DNA of 64,000 nt from Alkalicoccobacillus plakortidis (GTDB lineage: Bacteria; Bacillota; Bacilli; Bacillales; Bacillaceae_D), in contig NZ_JAMQJY010000007.1 in assembly GCF_023703085.1 (NCBI RefSeq), forward strand, positions 1 to 64,000, written 5' to 3'. The notes beneath the pieces are model-generated. The model worked only from the letters and a program-made list of their open reading frames with translations. It was not told the DNA's origin and did no database searches. Shown here one piece after another: positions 9,500 through 18,913 of the stretch. The position numbers were made by a program, and so were the translations under genes. Numbering within the stretch: the first letter of the stretch is position 1; each line of letters starts with the position of its first letter.

Positions 9500-10516
9500 A
9501 TGCGTCCATTACGCTGCGCAGTAGTGGGATTAGGTAGACTTGGGAAGTGGCACGCAGAACATCTTATCCAGATGAAGGATGCTGAAGTCGTTGTTGTCTG
9601 TGATCCGTTTGCCGATCGTGCAAAAGAAATGGCGCGCGAGCTTCAAGTTCCTTATCACGAGACAAATGCAAGTAGAGTGATGCAAAGAGAGGATATTGAT
9701 GCAGTGATTATTGCTGCTTCAACTGGTGCTCATTATGCGTTGATTCAAGAGGCGCTTCGATATGATAAAGCGGTTTTTGTAGAGAAACCACTAGCCACAA
9801 CCTTAGAAGAAGCAGCCAGCATTAAGGCGACAATGGCTACTCTGCCGCAGAGCTTTCTTCAAGTTGGTTTCATGCGCAGGTTTGATCCGGCCTATGAGGT
9901 TGCGAAACAGCATATTGCCAAAGGGGCTATAGGAGAGCCGAAGTATTATAAGGGCATTACAAGAGATCCTGGATCGCCACCGGCTGAGTTTATTAAAAAC
10001 AGTGGGGGGATCTTTCTCGATCTCGCCATTCATGATTATGATGCTGCGCGGTTTTTATTAGGTGCTGAAGTGAATCAAGTCACAAGCTGCGGACAGACAA
10101 TTATTCATGACTTCATGACTGAGTACGGTGATATTGATCAGTCAATGACCTTCCTGACATTTGACAATGGTGCTTGTGCTGACATTGAAGCGAGCCGAAA
10201 TGCGTTTTACGGCTATGATATTCGAGGTGAAATCGTTGGTACAGAAGGCACGTTAATGATCGGCGAACTCGCTCATCACGATGTGAAACTGTATACGAAA
10301 AAAGGTGCCACATACGATCTTGTTCCGGGCTTCCCCGAACGATTTGGCTCAGCCTATCAACGAGAGCTCGCAGCGTTTACTGAGGCAGTTCAAAACAAAC
10401 AGCCCTCCCCAGTTACAGTGGAGGATGGATTAAAAGCATTGGAAATTGCGTATGCCGCTACACACTCGTTCAAACAGCAGCAATCTGTTAGGATAGAATC
10501 ACACGTACCGTTTTGA
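9500..10516 (+). CDS. iolG: inositol 2-dehydrogenase family oxidoreductase IolG
   Basis: A GFO/IDH/MocA-family enzyme of about 338 residues. The N-terminal Rossmann motif GLGRLGKWHAEH, the EKPLATTLEEA catalytic lysine motif and the GGIFLDLAIHDYDAARFL stretch with Asp and His are all visible. It oxidises myo-inositol (or scyllo-inositol) to the inosose that IolE then dehydrates. As the last gene of the operon it supplies the first step. The ATG at 9500 is chosen with RBS AAAGGTGG; an in-frame GTG lies 9-12 bases earlier. Confidence 0.88.
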   Translation: MRPLRCAVVGLGRLGKWHAEHLIQMKDAEVVVVCDPFADRAKEMARELQVPYHETNASRVMQREDIDAVIIAASTGAHYALIQEALRYDKAVFVEKPLATTLEEAASIKATMATLPQSFLQVGFMRRFDPAYEVAKQHIAKGAIGEPKYYKGITRDPGSPPAEFIKNSGGIFLDLAIHDYDAARFLLGAEVNQVTSCGQTIIHDFMTEYGDIDQSMTFLTFDNGACADIEASRNAFYGYDIRGEIVGTEGTLMIGELAHHDVKLYTKKGATYDLVPGFPERFGSAYQRELAAFTEAVQNKQPSPVTVEDGLKALEIAYAATHSFKQQQSVRIESHVPF

Positions 10517-10526
10517 TAATCACTAA

Positions 10527-10557
10527 AGGCACCGGTGCCTGGAACTGGTGCTTTTTT
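10527..10557 (+). terminator. terminator after iolG
   Basis: GCACC...GGTGC stem followed by TTTTTT, between iolG and the LacI-type gene. Read-through is possible because the regulator follows 26 bases later. Confidence 0.6.
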
Positions 10558-10582
10558 ATATACAGAGGAGAGTGGCGCATCC

Positions 10583-11581
10583 ATGCAGCCAACGATATAT
10601 GATGTCGCCAAACAAGCCGGGGTATCAATCGCAACCGTTTCAAAAGTTGTGAACAACAAAGGACGTATTGGTGAGCAGACAAAGAAAAAAGTCATCGCGA
10701 TTATGAAGGAATTAAATTATCAGCCTAATGCTTTCGCTGCGGCCTTAACCGGAAAATCGACTCAAACAATAGGCGTCATTATCCCTGATTTAGCAAACCC
10801 TTATTTTGCAGAGCTAGCTAAGTGCTTAGAGGATGAGGCTCATAAAATGGGATTCAGTTTGATGATTTGTAGCACAGACAATAACTCTGAGAAAGAAGAG
10901 ACGTATATAAATCTCTTTATCCGCAAAAAAGTGGATGGCTGTATTTTAGCATCAACGTTATCCAATCCTCAGCTTGTGACGGAACTTGCTATTCAATATA
11001 TGCCTGTTGTATTAGCTGGACAGGCTATTCTTGAAAAAGATCTTCCGGCCGTATCCGTTCATGATCAACAAGGAGGGTACATAGCTACAACGCATTTAAC
11101 AGCATTGGGACATCAGCGTATTGCGATTATTATGGAACCAAAGGCATTCAGTAGCTTGGAACGGTTAAAGGGGTACAAAAAAGCATTAAAAGAAGCAGGA
11201 TTAATCTATGATGAGAATTTAGTTATGACAGCAGACGCAACACTCACGGGAGGCGCAGATGCGTTCCGTCTTTTTGTAGACATGGAACAGCCACCAACGG
11301 CCATTTTTGCATGTAATGATGTATTGGCGATCGGGGTATGCCAAGAAGCCCATCGAGCTAGTATTCACATACCCGATGAGCTATCTATTATTGGATTTGA
11401 TAATACGATCTTAGCATCCGTTACGAGTCCTCCGTTAACCACGGTTGCTCAGCCATTACGAGAGATGAGTCGACAAATGATTACTACGCTTTTAACAAGT
11501 TCAAATGAAAAGCGTGGGAATCAGCAATTTGTATTTGAGCCTCAATTGGTCAATCGTCAGTCCACAGCAAAACTCAATTAA
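10583..11581 (+). CDS. LacI-family transcriptional regulator of inositol genes
   Basis: About 332 residues. The N-terminal helix-turn-helix reads IYDVAKQAGVSIATVSKVVN, followed by a hinge (NAFAAALTGKSTQ) and a periplasmic-binding-protein-like effector domain (IGVIIPDLANPYFAEL to the C-terminus). B. subtilis IolR is a DeoR-type protein, so this is a different regulator, in line with LacI-type IolQ of Geobacillus. The probable target is the palindrome at 3285-3302. The GAGGAG ribosome binding site is 11 bases before the ATG. Its stop overlaps the convergent copD stop by four bases, with no terminator between them. Confidence 0.88.
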   Translation: MQPTIYDVAKQAGVSIATVSKVVNNKGRIGEQTKKKVIAIMKELNYQPNAFAAALTGKSTQTIGVIIPDLANPYFAELAKCLEDEAHKMGFSLMICSTDNNSEKEETYINLFIRKKVDGCILASTLSNPQLVTELAIQYMPVVLAGQAILEKDLPAVSVHDQQGGYIATTHLTALGHQRIAIIMEPKAFSSLERLKGYKKALKEAGLIYDENLVMTADATLTGGADAFRLFVDMEQPPTAIFACNDVLAIGVCQEAHRASIHIPDELSIIGFDNTILASVTSPPLTTVAQPLREMSRQMITTLLTSSNEKRGNQQFVFEPQLVNRQSTAKLN

Positions 11582-13199
11582 TGATGGAAACCACCACTCA
11601 TCGAATCGAGTTCAAAGGAATGGATAACTTCTTCAGTTTCATCAAGAATTTCAACCGTGTGAGAGTCGTACCAGTTATCATCACTTGATGTAATCGATAA
11701 AAACGTCTGATTTTCGATTGGGACAGTAACTGTTTCTCCAGAATAAATGATTCGCGCTTCGTTAGCTTCTGGGAGTGGAGTATAGCCAAATGTTACAACC
11801 GTATAGTCAAAGTCACGGTTGTGCCACGTTCCTGACTCAAAACGCTGTGTCTGAGTACCATTTGTGCCGGCTCGACTGAAGCCCCCCTCTAGAACCAGTC
11901 CGCTTAAAGGGATGCGCGTGAATTTATCTTGATTGACGGTTAATTTCTCTAGACCAAGGTCTGTTTCGTTTACATTGTAAATCGCATAGGCCTCGTCTGA
12001 ATCAACATTCTCCCAAAGCACTTCAATAGTGGATTGCTCAGGATGACTAGCCGCAATGGCATCCTCTATTTCTGAATAAGAGGTGTTATCAATATAAATT
12101 TCACCAGGAGTCAGAGAAGTCATGAGCCCGCCGTAAGAACAGATGAATAGGCATGACATCAAAATGGTCGAGAGCAGCGTCCCTTTAGTTAAGAGTAATA
12201 CGGCTAATCCAACCAGTAAAAAGATAATAGAAAGATACAAAAGCACAAATCCAATGGGACCAGGTGAAAAGGAAAGCAGTTGAAACTGAGCTAATGGCTC
12301 TTGAATAAATAGTTGAGTAATCCAACTGACAGGCTCCGACTGAAGTGTACGCAGTACTTCGTGTGGAGGCTCCATCTCAGACATGAAACCTGTTACGATA
12401 AAAATAAAGAAGGCGATTGTTGATTCTGCACGAAACGAACGTCTAAGCTGTGGCTCGGATAGTCTTGGTTTTTTTAGACTAAGCATAACAAGATGTCTTA
12501 ATCCAAAAAACAATAACGGCAGATACAGCAAGTGTTTCACTAATAACAACTGACCATAGCTTAATAGCCAACCATTAAAATAATCCTCGGTAACCCGTGT
12601 GACTAAAAATAACCCACTAAGGGACAGCAACAAAACAGAACCAAGCCGCAACGGGAGAAAACCATTTATGAAGGGACTGACTGTTCGGAAGTTCCTTAGC
12701 AAACCAACCCAAAACAATCAGTGGACCAATCCAAGCAGCAACACTAATAAAATGAATAAAGGTAGAGACAACCCCCATCCAAGCAAGCAATCGATGCTCC
12801 ATGACTTGCCCAACTCGCCGACAGCATGAGAAGGATCATCCCTGTGAGTAATAGATAATTCGTGATAGATGATGCCTTTTTTTCCGCGCGATGAATTAAA
12901 ATCAAACAAATAGTAATGACGATAGAAAATAACAAAGCCTGACCAGTTGCATACGTCAGTAAAACCGTACTTAGGGCATCAGACCAACTCAAACCAAATG
13001 AACTGGTAAGTGTTGTTACGACATTCATTGACGGAACAGCAAGTAAAATAGGGATGGAAATAAGCATACTCTCAACCGTCTGTTTCTGAAGAGTCATGGA
13101 TGCACTGAATTTAGGTGGAACGATCTTAAGAATAAAATAACCAGTTACGATAGCAAATGCGATGTATAGAAAAATATTAGATAGTTGTACAATAATCAT
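11578..13199 (-). CDS. CopD-family copper membrane protein (two frameshifts)
   Basis: A polytopic membrane protein with the CopD domain (multiple helices, EHRLLAWMG or SHGASIA segment, GLRHLVMLSL) and a C-terminal soluble tail of about 170 residues. CopD/YcnJ proteins take part in copper uptake. Two breaks occur, both CCAAGC on the plus strand (12641-12646 and 12779-12784). Reading CCAGC gives PVAAGSVLLLSLSGLF and ASIACWMGVVSTFIH and a 539-residue protein, close to B. subtilis YcnJ. The start ATG at 13199 follows TTGGAGG. It is near the copC gene on the other strand but faces away from it. Confidence 0.85.
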
Positions 13200-13440
13200 G
13201 GAGTGCCTCCAAAAGTGTAGAATCTCATCTACATTGTAACCATCAAATCTAAAATGAGACAAGGGTTGGCTAAGTGTTTGATGAACGGAAAAGGGCAATG
13301 TGACAGTCATGTTCACATAAGCACACATTTTCTAAGATGATTAATGAAAGAATAAAGTGACATTAAGGAACGAACGAGTTATCTTTTAAAGAGTTATGTA
13401 CGTATACCTTACATAGAAGTGAATAGAGGAGTCGATAAGT

Positions 13441-14022
13441 ATGTTGATAAAAGAAGTAAAACTAAAAGTGGCCCTGGTCATGGTGATGGCAGGCCTACTC
13501 ATAGGATTTGTTCCAACAAACGCCTTTGCCCATTCGCAGTTAGAGAGCTCAACACCAGAGGACGGTCAAACAATACAAGAACAAACAGACACGATTGAAT
13601 TGCAATTTAGTGCAGGCATCGAATCTGCTAGTACACTAACGCTAACAAACGAGGCCGGAGAAGAACTCCCTGTTGAGGTTAACACAAACGGATCTTCCCT
13701 AGAGGCTAAAACAGAAGAGCCGCTTGCAAATGGGGTCTACGAAGTGGCTTATAATATTCTCAGTGAAGACACACATCCAGTTGAAGGCACATTTTCTTTT
13801 ACTGTGAATGCAGAAGAAGCAGAGGAACCAGAAGCTGAAGCTGAACCAGAAACAGAAGAGCCTGCGGATGAAGAAAACCAAGAAGAGCCAGTCGAAGCGC
13901 CAGACAATCAGGTTGATACAGAACAAGAGTCATCCGGATTTAGTTTTATCTGGATTGCCGTCATTATTGTCGTCATCGGCTTAGTTGCAGGTGCCGTTAG
14001 TCGTACTAGAAATAGAAAATAA
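13441..14022 (+). CDS. CopC-domain copper-binding surface protein
   Basis: A 193-residue secreted protein: signal peptide (residues 1-31, ending NAFAHS), a CopC beta-sandwich with the N-terminal His and the EDTHPVEGTFSF motif that supply copper ligands, a very acidic linker (about 125-165, mostly E, A, P) and a C-terminal helix that anchors it. It should hand copper to the divergent CopD. The linker acidity is typical of proteins exposed to high pH or salt. Start ATG after GAGGAG. Confidence 0.88.
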   Translation: MLIKEVKLKVALVMVMAGLLIGFVPTNAFAHSQLESSTPEDGQTIQEQTDTIELQFSAGIESASTLTLTNEAGEELPVEVNTNGSSLEAKTEEPLANGVYEVAYNILSEDTHPVEGTFSFTVNAEEAEEPEAEAEPETEEPADEENQEEPVEAPDNQVDTEQESSGFSFIWIAVIIVVIGLVAGAVSRTRNRK

Positions 14023-14035
14023 ATATTGTTGCATT

Positions 14036-14073
14036 AAAAAAAGCTGCTGAATCATTGATTTAGCAGCTTTTTG
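14036..14073. terminator. bidirectional terminator
   Basis: AAAAGCTGCT...TTAGCAGCTTTTT hairpin with A and T tracts on both sides, between copC and the convergent small gene. The stem covers the last codons and stop of that small gene. Confidence 0.8.
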
Positions 14074-14273
14074 TTAAGGTCGTTTATTTCTTTTTCGATG
14101 AGAGCTACTGAGATTGAAAATGCGTCGATCCGCCTTTTTGCTAAGGTGATTTGGGATTTGTATCGGTTGGGGTTTTCTTTCGTTTCTAGTGTTTTCACTG
14201 TTTCTTTTAGTTTGTGTATCGTTGAATCGATTTGTCGTTTTGCTTCGATGAGTTCAGATGCTTCAAAGTCCAT
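14052..14273 (-). CDS. small coiled-coil protein of unknown function
   Basis: A 73-residue, strongly charged, helical protein with heptad-like spacing (LIEAKRQIDSTIHKLKETVKTLE, then a second helix). GAGGAG lies 8 bases before the ATG. There is no signal or membrane segment. Its stop codon is inside the terminator stem. I do not recognise a family; the good RBS and terminator argue that it is real. Confidence 0.65.
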   Translation of the reverse strand: MDFEASELIEAKRQIDSTIHKLKETVKTLETKENPNRYKSQITLAKRRIDAFSISVALIEKEINDLNKKLLNQ

Positions 14274-14404
14274 TTATAATCTCCTCATATGTATTTTTAA
14301 TGAAACGTTTGTTTAACGTAAAAGTCAGTAACATAATATGACGATTGTATTGCTGTGACTTTTATTATGCAATAAACTATATCTGTAGTTGCATATGGAT
14401 CGTC

Positions 14405-14472
14405 AATCGTATAACCCCAATAATATGGATTGGGGGTTTCTATTAGGAGCCTTAAACTTCCTAGCTACGAGA
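14405..14472 (+). promoter_or_regulatory. purine-class riboswitch
   Basis: The aptamer core is visible: P1 TCGT/ACGA, then TATAAC...AATATGG, TTTCTAT, the loop CCTTAAA pairing with AATATGG, and the closing GCTAC. The specificity position (74 in xpt numbering) is a C, which predicts guanine-type ligands rather than adenine. The base before it is G where A is usual. It precedes a purine-deaminase-like gene. Confidence 0.85.
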
Positions 14473-14475
14473 ATA

Positions 14476-14524
14476 GGTTTGCCCTATTTTTGTGGCTATT
14501 TTTTGTGGGCAAATCTTCTTTCAT
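14476..14524 (+). terminator. possible expression-platform hairpin
   Basis: GGTTTGCCC and GGGCAAATC can pair across a T-rich loop just after the purine aptamer and are followed by TTCTTTC. A weak terminator or control hairpin. Confidence 0.4.
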
Positions 14525-14545
14525 TTTAAAAAAGGAGTGATTGAA

Positions 14546-15884
14546 GTGGGAAGCATCTTAATTAAGCAGGCTGAGATTGTTACGATGAACAAGGACGAGG
14601 AAATTTTTGTTGGAGACCTATTGATTGAAGACACAGTTATCAAAGCAATTGGAAAAAACTTAGAGGATACAAAAGCAGATAAAATCATTGATGGACGCGG
14701 AAAAACCGTTATTCCTGGATTTGTGCAGACCCATATCCATCTTTGCCAGACTGCCTTTCGAGGTAAAGGTGATGATCTCGAATTAATGGATTGGCTGCAG
14801 AAACGAATTTGGCCACTTGAAGCGGCTCACGATGAAGAGTCGATTTATTATTCTGCAATGCTTGGCATTGGTGAATTGATACAAAGTGGTACAACATCCA
14901 TTGTTGATATGGAGACCGTTCACCACACGGATTCGGCTTTTCAAGCCATTGCTTCAACCGGAATTAGAGCACTAGCTGGAAAGGTAATGATGGATAAAGG
15001 AACCGAGGTACCAAAGGCATTACAGGAAAATACGCAGCAATCGATTCAAGAGAGCGTGGATTTGTTGGAGAAATGGCATAATCACGACCAAGGGCGAATT
15101 CAATATGCTTTTACCCCGCGATTTGTTGTCTCGTGTACAGAGCCACTTCTAAAGGAAGTTCAAAAACTATCGGATCATTATCAAGTAAAGGTACACACAC
15201 ATGCGTCTGAAAATCGTGGGGAAATCGAGATTGTGCAAGCAGAGACAGGTATGAGAAATATCGTGTACCTAGACCATTTAGGGCTTGGCAAATGAACGCC
15301 TTATCTTGGCTCATTGTGTATGGCTTGATGCCCAGGAGAAGAAAATCCTAAAAGATCGAGGCGTGAAGGTGACTCATTGTCCAGGATCGAACCTCAAGCT
15401 AGCATCCGGTATAGCAGAAATTCCAGATTTGCTTAGCCAGGATATTGCCGTCAGTCTTGGCGCAGACGGAGCACCGTGCAATAATAACCTCGATATGTTT
15501 AATGAAATGCGAATGGCCGCACTGATCCAGAAACCAGAGCACGGCCCAACTGCCATGAATGCACGCACGGTTTTTCGGATGGCTACACGTGGAGGAGCCA
15601 AAGCCATTGGACTTGAACATGAGATCGGAAGTCTTGAAGTCGGCAAAAAAGCAGATATTGCCATTCTTGATCTAAATGATTTTCACACATACCCATCCTT
15701 TGATGTGGACATCATCTCCCGTATAGTCTACTCAGCAACACGGGCAGATGTAGTAACCACTATTATCAACGGAAAAATCGTCATGGAAAATCGAATCATG
15801 AAAACACTAGATAAACAACTAGTCCTCAGTGAATCGAATCGAGTGATGCAGAGGTTAGTTAAGCGTCTACCGAAGATTTCATAG
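14546..15884 (+). CDS. guanine deaminase-like amidohydrolase (frameshifted)
   Basis: A metal-dependent amidohydrolase of the COG0402 group (guanine, 8-oxoguanine, S-adenosylhomocysteine and triazine deaminases). Metal ligands are visible in QTHIHLCQ, the VHTHASEN His, ILAHCVWL and LGADGAPCNNNLDMF. A break at 15283-15288 (GCTTGG) is mended by reading GCTGG, giving DHLGLANERLILAHC and a 445-residue protein. The start is GTG at 14546, eight bases after AAAGGAG. The purine riboswitch upstream supports a purine substrate, probably guanine or a derivative. Exact substrate is not decidable from sequence. Confidence 0.85.
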
Positions 15885-15910
15885 TAACTTGCGAGGAGGA
15901 TGGAGTTTTA

Positions 15911-16390
15911 CCAAGATGAATCGTTGTTTTGGCAAGCTTGGAAGAGGTTTTAGCAAGAGACTGCCGTTGTTGCCAAGAGAAAGCTCGGGTTGATCAAGAC
16001 CGATTCACAGTTTTCTAAGAGCTAAGGTCGTTTGCGAAGAGAGAAGTCCAACTGAGCAAGAGCCGAGGCCGAAAACCAAGAGAGAAGCCCAAGCTTACCA
16101 AGAGCCGAGGATGAGTACCAAGAGAGAAGTTCAGGTTACTAAGATCCAAGGCCGAAAACCAAGAGAGAAGTCCAACTGAGCAAGAGCCAAGGTCGAGTAC
16201 CAAGAGAGAAGTCCAAGCTTACCAAGAGCCGAGGCCGAAAACCAAGAGAGAAGCCCAACTTACCAAGAGCCGAGGCCGAAAACCAAGAGAGAAGTCCAGC
16301 TTACCAAGAGCCAGGGTCGCATACCAAGAGCTTGGATCAACATAGCAAGGTAAGAGCCACTTTACCAAGACCGCAAAGCTGTTACAAAGA
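15911..16390. repeat. array of about 24 degenerate 20-21 bp repeats
   Basis: The word CAAG(A) recurs at 15912, 15933, 15954, 15974, 15995, 16016, 16036, 16057, 16077, 16099, 16119, 16140, 16160, 16181, 16201, 16223, 16243, 16264, 16284, 16304, 16325, 16346, 16366 and 16385. Mean spacing is 20.6 bases. Two texts alternate in the middle (CCAAGAGAGAAGTCC and CCAAGAGCCGAGGCC). There is no gene in this 670-base gap. Confidence 0.85.
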
Positions 16391-16415
16391 AGAATTCTCA
16401 ATATATTTACGTAAG

Positions 16416-16458
16416 AACACGAAAAGGAGGCAAACGAGATCCTTTTCGTGTTTTTTTT
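16416..16458 (+). terminator. terminator after the repeat array
   Basis: AACACGAAAAGG...CCTTTTCGTGTT stem followed by a run of T. Confidence 0.85.
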
Positions 16459-16557
16459 ATTGATTCCTCTTTCCTGAATTTACTGCCTCCATGAATACTC
16501 CGCCAACTCCGACAAATACTAAAAGCAAATCATTTTGTCGGAAGTGGGGACCGGAAC

Positions 16558-17208
16558 ATGGAAGATATTTTTCTCGCATTACTTCGCACGGGGCTTGTTT
16601 TTATCATGATTCTGTTTTTCTTTCGTTTAACCGGGAAAAAAGATATTGGAGAGATCAGTGTCCTTGATATTGTTATCACTCTTTTAATTGTCGATATTGC
16701 CGTTATCATGATTGAAGATACAAACATGCCTGTCATGAAAGGTCTTGCTCCGGTACTTTTGTTATTTGCTATTCAATATACATTTTCCCGAATTTCTTTA
16801 AAAAATCAGAAGTTCCGAGATGTGGTGGATGGACGGCCTGTACTTATTATACGGGAGGGTAAGCTGCAGCAAGAGAATATGAAGAAGCAATCTTACAATC
16901 TTGATGATGTTTTACTTCAGTTGCGAACAAAAGATGTTTTTGATATTCGTGAAGTAGAATACGCCTTGTTAGAGACTTCGGGGGCATTATCCGTATACAA
17001 AAAAGGGGATCAATACCCCTTTACACTGCCATTTATCTTAGATGGTGCGGTTCAGGAGGAGCATCTAAGTATTTTGGGTAAAACCTCCGATTGGTTAAAA
17101 AAAGAACTAGAGAACAGAGGATATTCGCATTTTGATCAGGTGTTTTATTGTGGCTTTACTACAGAGAAGCATTTGTATATTGAACCTAAGACCCATTTGG
17201 AGAAATAA
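16558..17208 (+). CDS. DUF421 (YetF/YrbG-like) membrane protein
   Basis: A 216-residue protein with three N-terminal membrane helices and a cytosolic alpha/beta domain. The helix segment RLTGKKDIGEISVLDIV and the later VVDGRPVLIIREGKL are typical of DUF421. B. subtilis members have been linked to spore or envelope traits but the biochemical role is unknown. The 3' end overlaps the convergent gene by 23 bases. Confidence 0.85.
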   Translation: MEDIFLALLRTGLVFIMILFFFRLTGKKDIGEISVLDIVITLLIVDIAVIMIEDTNMPVMKGLAPVLLLFAIQYTFSRISLKNQKFRDVVDGRPVLIIREGKLQQENMKKQSYNLDDVLLQLRTKDVFDIREVEYALLETSGALSVYKKGDQYPFTLPFILDGAVQEEHLSILGKTSDWLKKELENRGYSHFDQVFYCGFTTEKHLYIEPKTHLEK

Positions 17209-17533
17209 AATATGGTCTCACACTCATTTGCAAAATTTCCTCTAAATCTTCTAAACGAATAAGATAATAATCGACGGCATCAGGAATATGTACGTCAAGA
17301 TCGCTTGTAATCTGATCTGTATAAAGAACAAAATGTGTATCATCTAAAGGTCTAATGGCAAGCGCGGCTTGAGTGACTGTAACAATTGTGAGTTCATCAT
17401 GAAAATCTTCGGCTTCTATTCGTTCAAATGGTGATGTCAGGTTAAAGGAAAGAGTGCCACTGTTTTTTGTTGCCGGAACCAGCAGCCAATGGGGGAAAAG
17501 CTCTCCATCAAGTTCTTCATAATAAACCTTCAT
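17186..17533 (-). CDS. hypothetical cytosolic protein
   Basis: A 115-residue acidic protein with no signal or helix anchors. AAGGAGTGAGG precedes the ATG. It is convergent with the DUF421 gene and overlaps it at the 3' ends. I do not recognise a family. Confidence 0.6.
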   Translation of the reverse strand: MKVYYEELDGELFPHWLLVPATKNSGTLSFNLTSPFERIEAEDFHDELTIVTVTQAALAIRPLDDTHFVLYTDQITSDLDVHIPDAVDYYLIRLEDLEEILQMSVRPYFISPNGS

Positions 17534-17591
17534 TACCTCACTCCTTAAGCTAGTTATAGCTTAAGTATAAATGATTTGACAACCAAGTAAA

Positions 17592-17656
17592 AAAGAGCTA
17601 TCTCAATTTGGGTGCATTCTTGTAGGAATGGCCTTGAAATGAGACAGCTCTTATTA
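17592..17656 (-). terminator. terminator for the YjcZ-like gene
   Basis: AAGAGCTGTCTCA...TGAGATAGCTCTT stem on the minus strand followed by TTTTTAC. Confidence 0.7.
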
Positions 17657-17728
17657 TTTAATGGCATACAGAATATCGCCAATACCTACTTATTAAAGAA
17701 TTGACGATAAAAATCTTTGCTTCAATAC

Positions 17729-17908
17729 TTATTTGCAGTAAGAAGCACCAATGATTACAAGTAGAATGAATAGAACAACGATTAAAGCAAAACCATTGCC
17801 ACAACCGCCGCTATAACCTCCTACTGGTCCTTGTTGTTGACCGTAACCGTAGCCACCGCCACAACCGTAGTCAGCACCACCGTAGTTACCACCACCGAAG
17901 AAGCCCAT
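17729..17908 (-). CDS. YjcZ-family sporulation-type small protein
   Basis: A 59-residue protein: a Gly/Tyr/Gln-rich head ([20 protein letters not shown]) followed by one hydrophobic helix ([19 protein letters not shown]). This matches the YjcZ/sporulation-associated small proteins of Bacillus. AAAGGCGGT before the inner ATG (17908) decides the start over the ATG at 17926. Confidence 0.8.
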   Translation of the reverse strand: MGFFGGGNYGGADYGCGGGYGYGQQQGPVGGYSGGCGNGFALIVVLFILLVIIGASYCK

Positions 17909-18011
17909 GCGTACACCGCCTTTCAAAGGGAATACTTTACTTTATGCAATCATTTGAAATTGGCGACGGATGTGGGCTGATTTTTCAATGAAAGGGCGTT
18001 GTGACTAGAAG

Positions 18012-18194
18012 TTATTTAACCCCGGTTAGCTGACTTTTCTTCAGTCCTGTAACAGCACCAACAAGCTTGATATCTATGCCATAATCGAGCATACATTCAG
18101 CCACTTCAATCTTCGTTTCTTCTCTTGTTGAATAGCGGACTCTCTCTAAGATGGCGAGGAAATCGGCGTGCGGAAGCTCGGATTCTTTTTTCAT
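18012..18194 (-). CDS. small protein resembling the C-terminal end of Rpn-type nucleases
   Basis: A 60-residue protein whose second half (REETKIEVAECMLDYGIDIKLVGAVTGL) resembles the short helical tail found at the end of Rpn/PD-(D/E)XK transposase-like proteins. No nuclease core is present. AAAGGATGATG lies ahead of the ATG. It may be a stand-alone small gene or a remnant. Confidence 0.5.
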   Translation of the reverse strand: MKKESELPHADFLAILERVRYSTREETKIEVAECMLDYGIDIKLVGAVTGLKKSQLTGVK

Positions 18195-18297
18195 AAATCA
18201 TCATCCTTTTGCGTTTCTTTTTATTATAACGAATGTATGTTCGTATTGATAGAAGAAAATAATAGAAAATTTTTTTCGAAAAAGTTTTTAAAAACAC

Positions 18298-18326
18298 TTG
18301 TCTTATTCCTGTCGATTGGGTATAAT
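18298..18326 (+). promoter_or_regulatory. sigma-A promoter of the tRNA cluster
   Basis: TTGTCT, a 17-base spacer and TATAAT, about 25 bases before tRNA-Glu. Confidence 0.75.
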
Positions 18327-18357
18327 ACTTTTTGTCAGTGTTTCAGACACACGATCT

Positions 18358-18432
18358 GGCCCGTTGGTCAAGCGGTTAAGACACCGCCCTTTCACGGCGG
18401 TATCACGGGTTCGATTCCCGTACGGGTCACCA
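18358..18432 (+). tRNA. tRNA-Glu (TTC)
   Basis: Cloverleaf with acceptor GGCCCGT/ACGGGTC, anticodon loop CTTTCAC (TTC) and encoded CCA. Confidence 0.95.
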
Positions 18433-18463
18433 TTATCTTAATAGATATATGAGCAATAGGCCA

Positions 18464-18811
18464 AGAGTTCGAGGACATGAGTTTTCAAAAGAGGAAGCGT
18501 ACAACCGTACGTGACCGACCTTAGAATAACGAAATGGACGAAGAAATCCGCAGTTTATTTGCAGCCATTGACAAAGAGAAGCGAAGAGTTCGAGGACATG
18601 AGTTTTCAAAAGAGGAAGCGTACAACCGTACGTGACCGACCTGAGAATAACGCAGTGGACGAAGAAATTCGCAGTTTATCTGCAGCCATTGACAAAGAGA
18701 AGCGAAGAGTTCGAGGACATGAGTTTTCGAGAGAAGGAGCGTACGACCGTACGTGACTGAGCGAGAATAACGAAATGGACGAAGAAATCTGAAGCTTATC
18801 TGCAGTCAAAC
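18464..18811. repeat. three tandem 121-bp repeats inside the tRNA cluster
   Basis: Copies begin at 18464, 18585 and 18706 with AGAGTTCGAGGACATGAG, exactly 121 bases apart; the third is slightly shorter and more diverged. Each contains GCGTACAACCGTACGTGAC-like sequence with a TACG palindrome. They separate tRNA-Glu from tRNA-Val. An open frame crosses them, but it has no RBS and I do not call it a gene. Confidence 0.9.
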
Positions 18812-18812
18812 T

Positions 18813-18888
18813 GGAGGATTAGCTCAGCTTGGAGAGCATCTGCCTTACAAGCAGAGGGTCGGCGGTTCGAGCCCGTCATCCTCCACCA
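18813..18888 (+). tRNA. tRNA-Val (TAC)
   Basis: Acceptor GGAGGAT/ATCCTCC, D arm GCTCAGCTTGGAGAGC, anticodon loop CTTACAA (TAC), encoded CCA. Confidence 0.95.
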
Positions 18889-18913
18889 TTTACTTTTTTA
18901 ATTCTTTTAGCTT

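Noticed and set aside
15911..16390. CRISPR array
   Set aside because: Units are degenerate and 20-22 bp long with no constant repeat-spacer structure, and no cas genes are nearby.
18511..18756. An 81-residue protein encoded across the tRNA-cluster repeats
   Set aside because: It is only the 121-bp repeat read in one frame, has no RBS and lies inside a tRNA transcript.
18825..18835. GCTTGG in tRNA-Val as another inserted base
   Set aside because: The D arm pairs correctly (GCTC/GAGC) with a normal loop; removing a base would break it.
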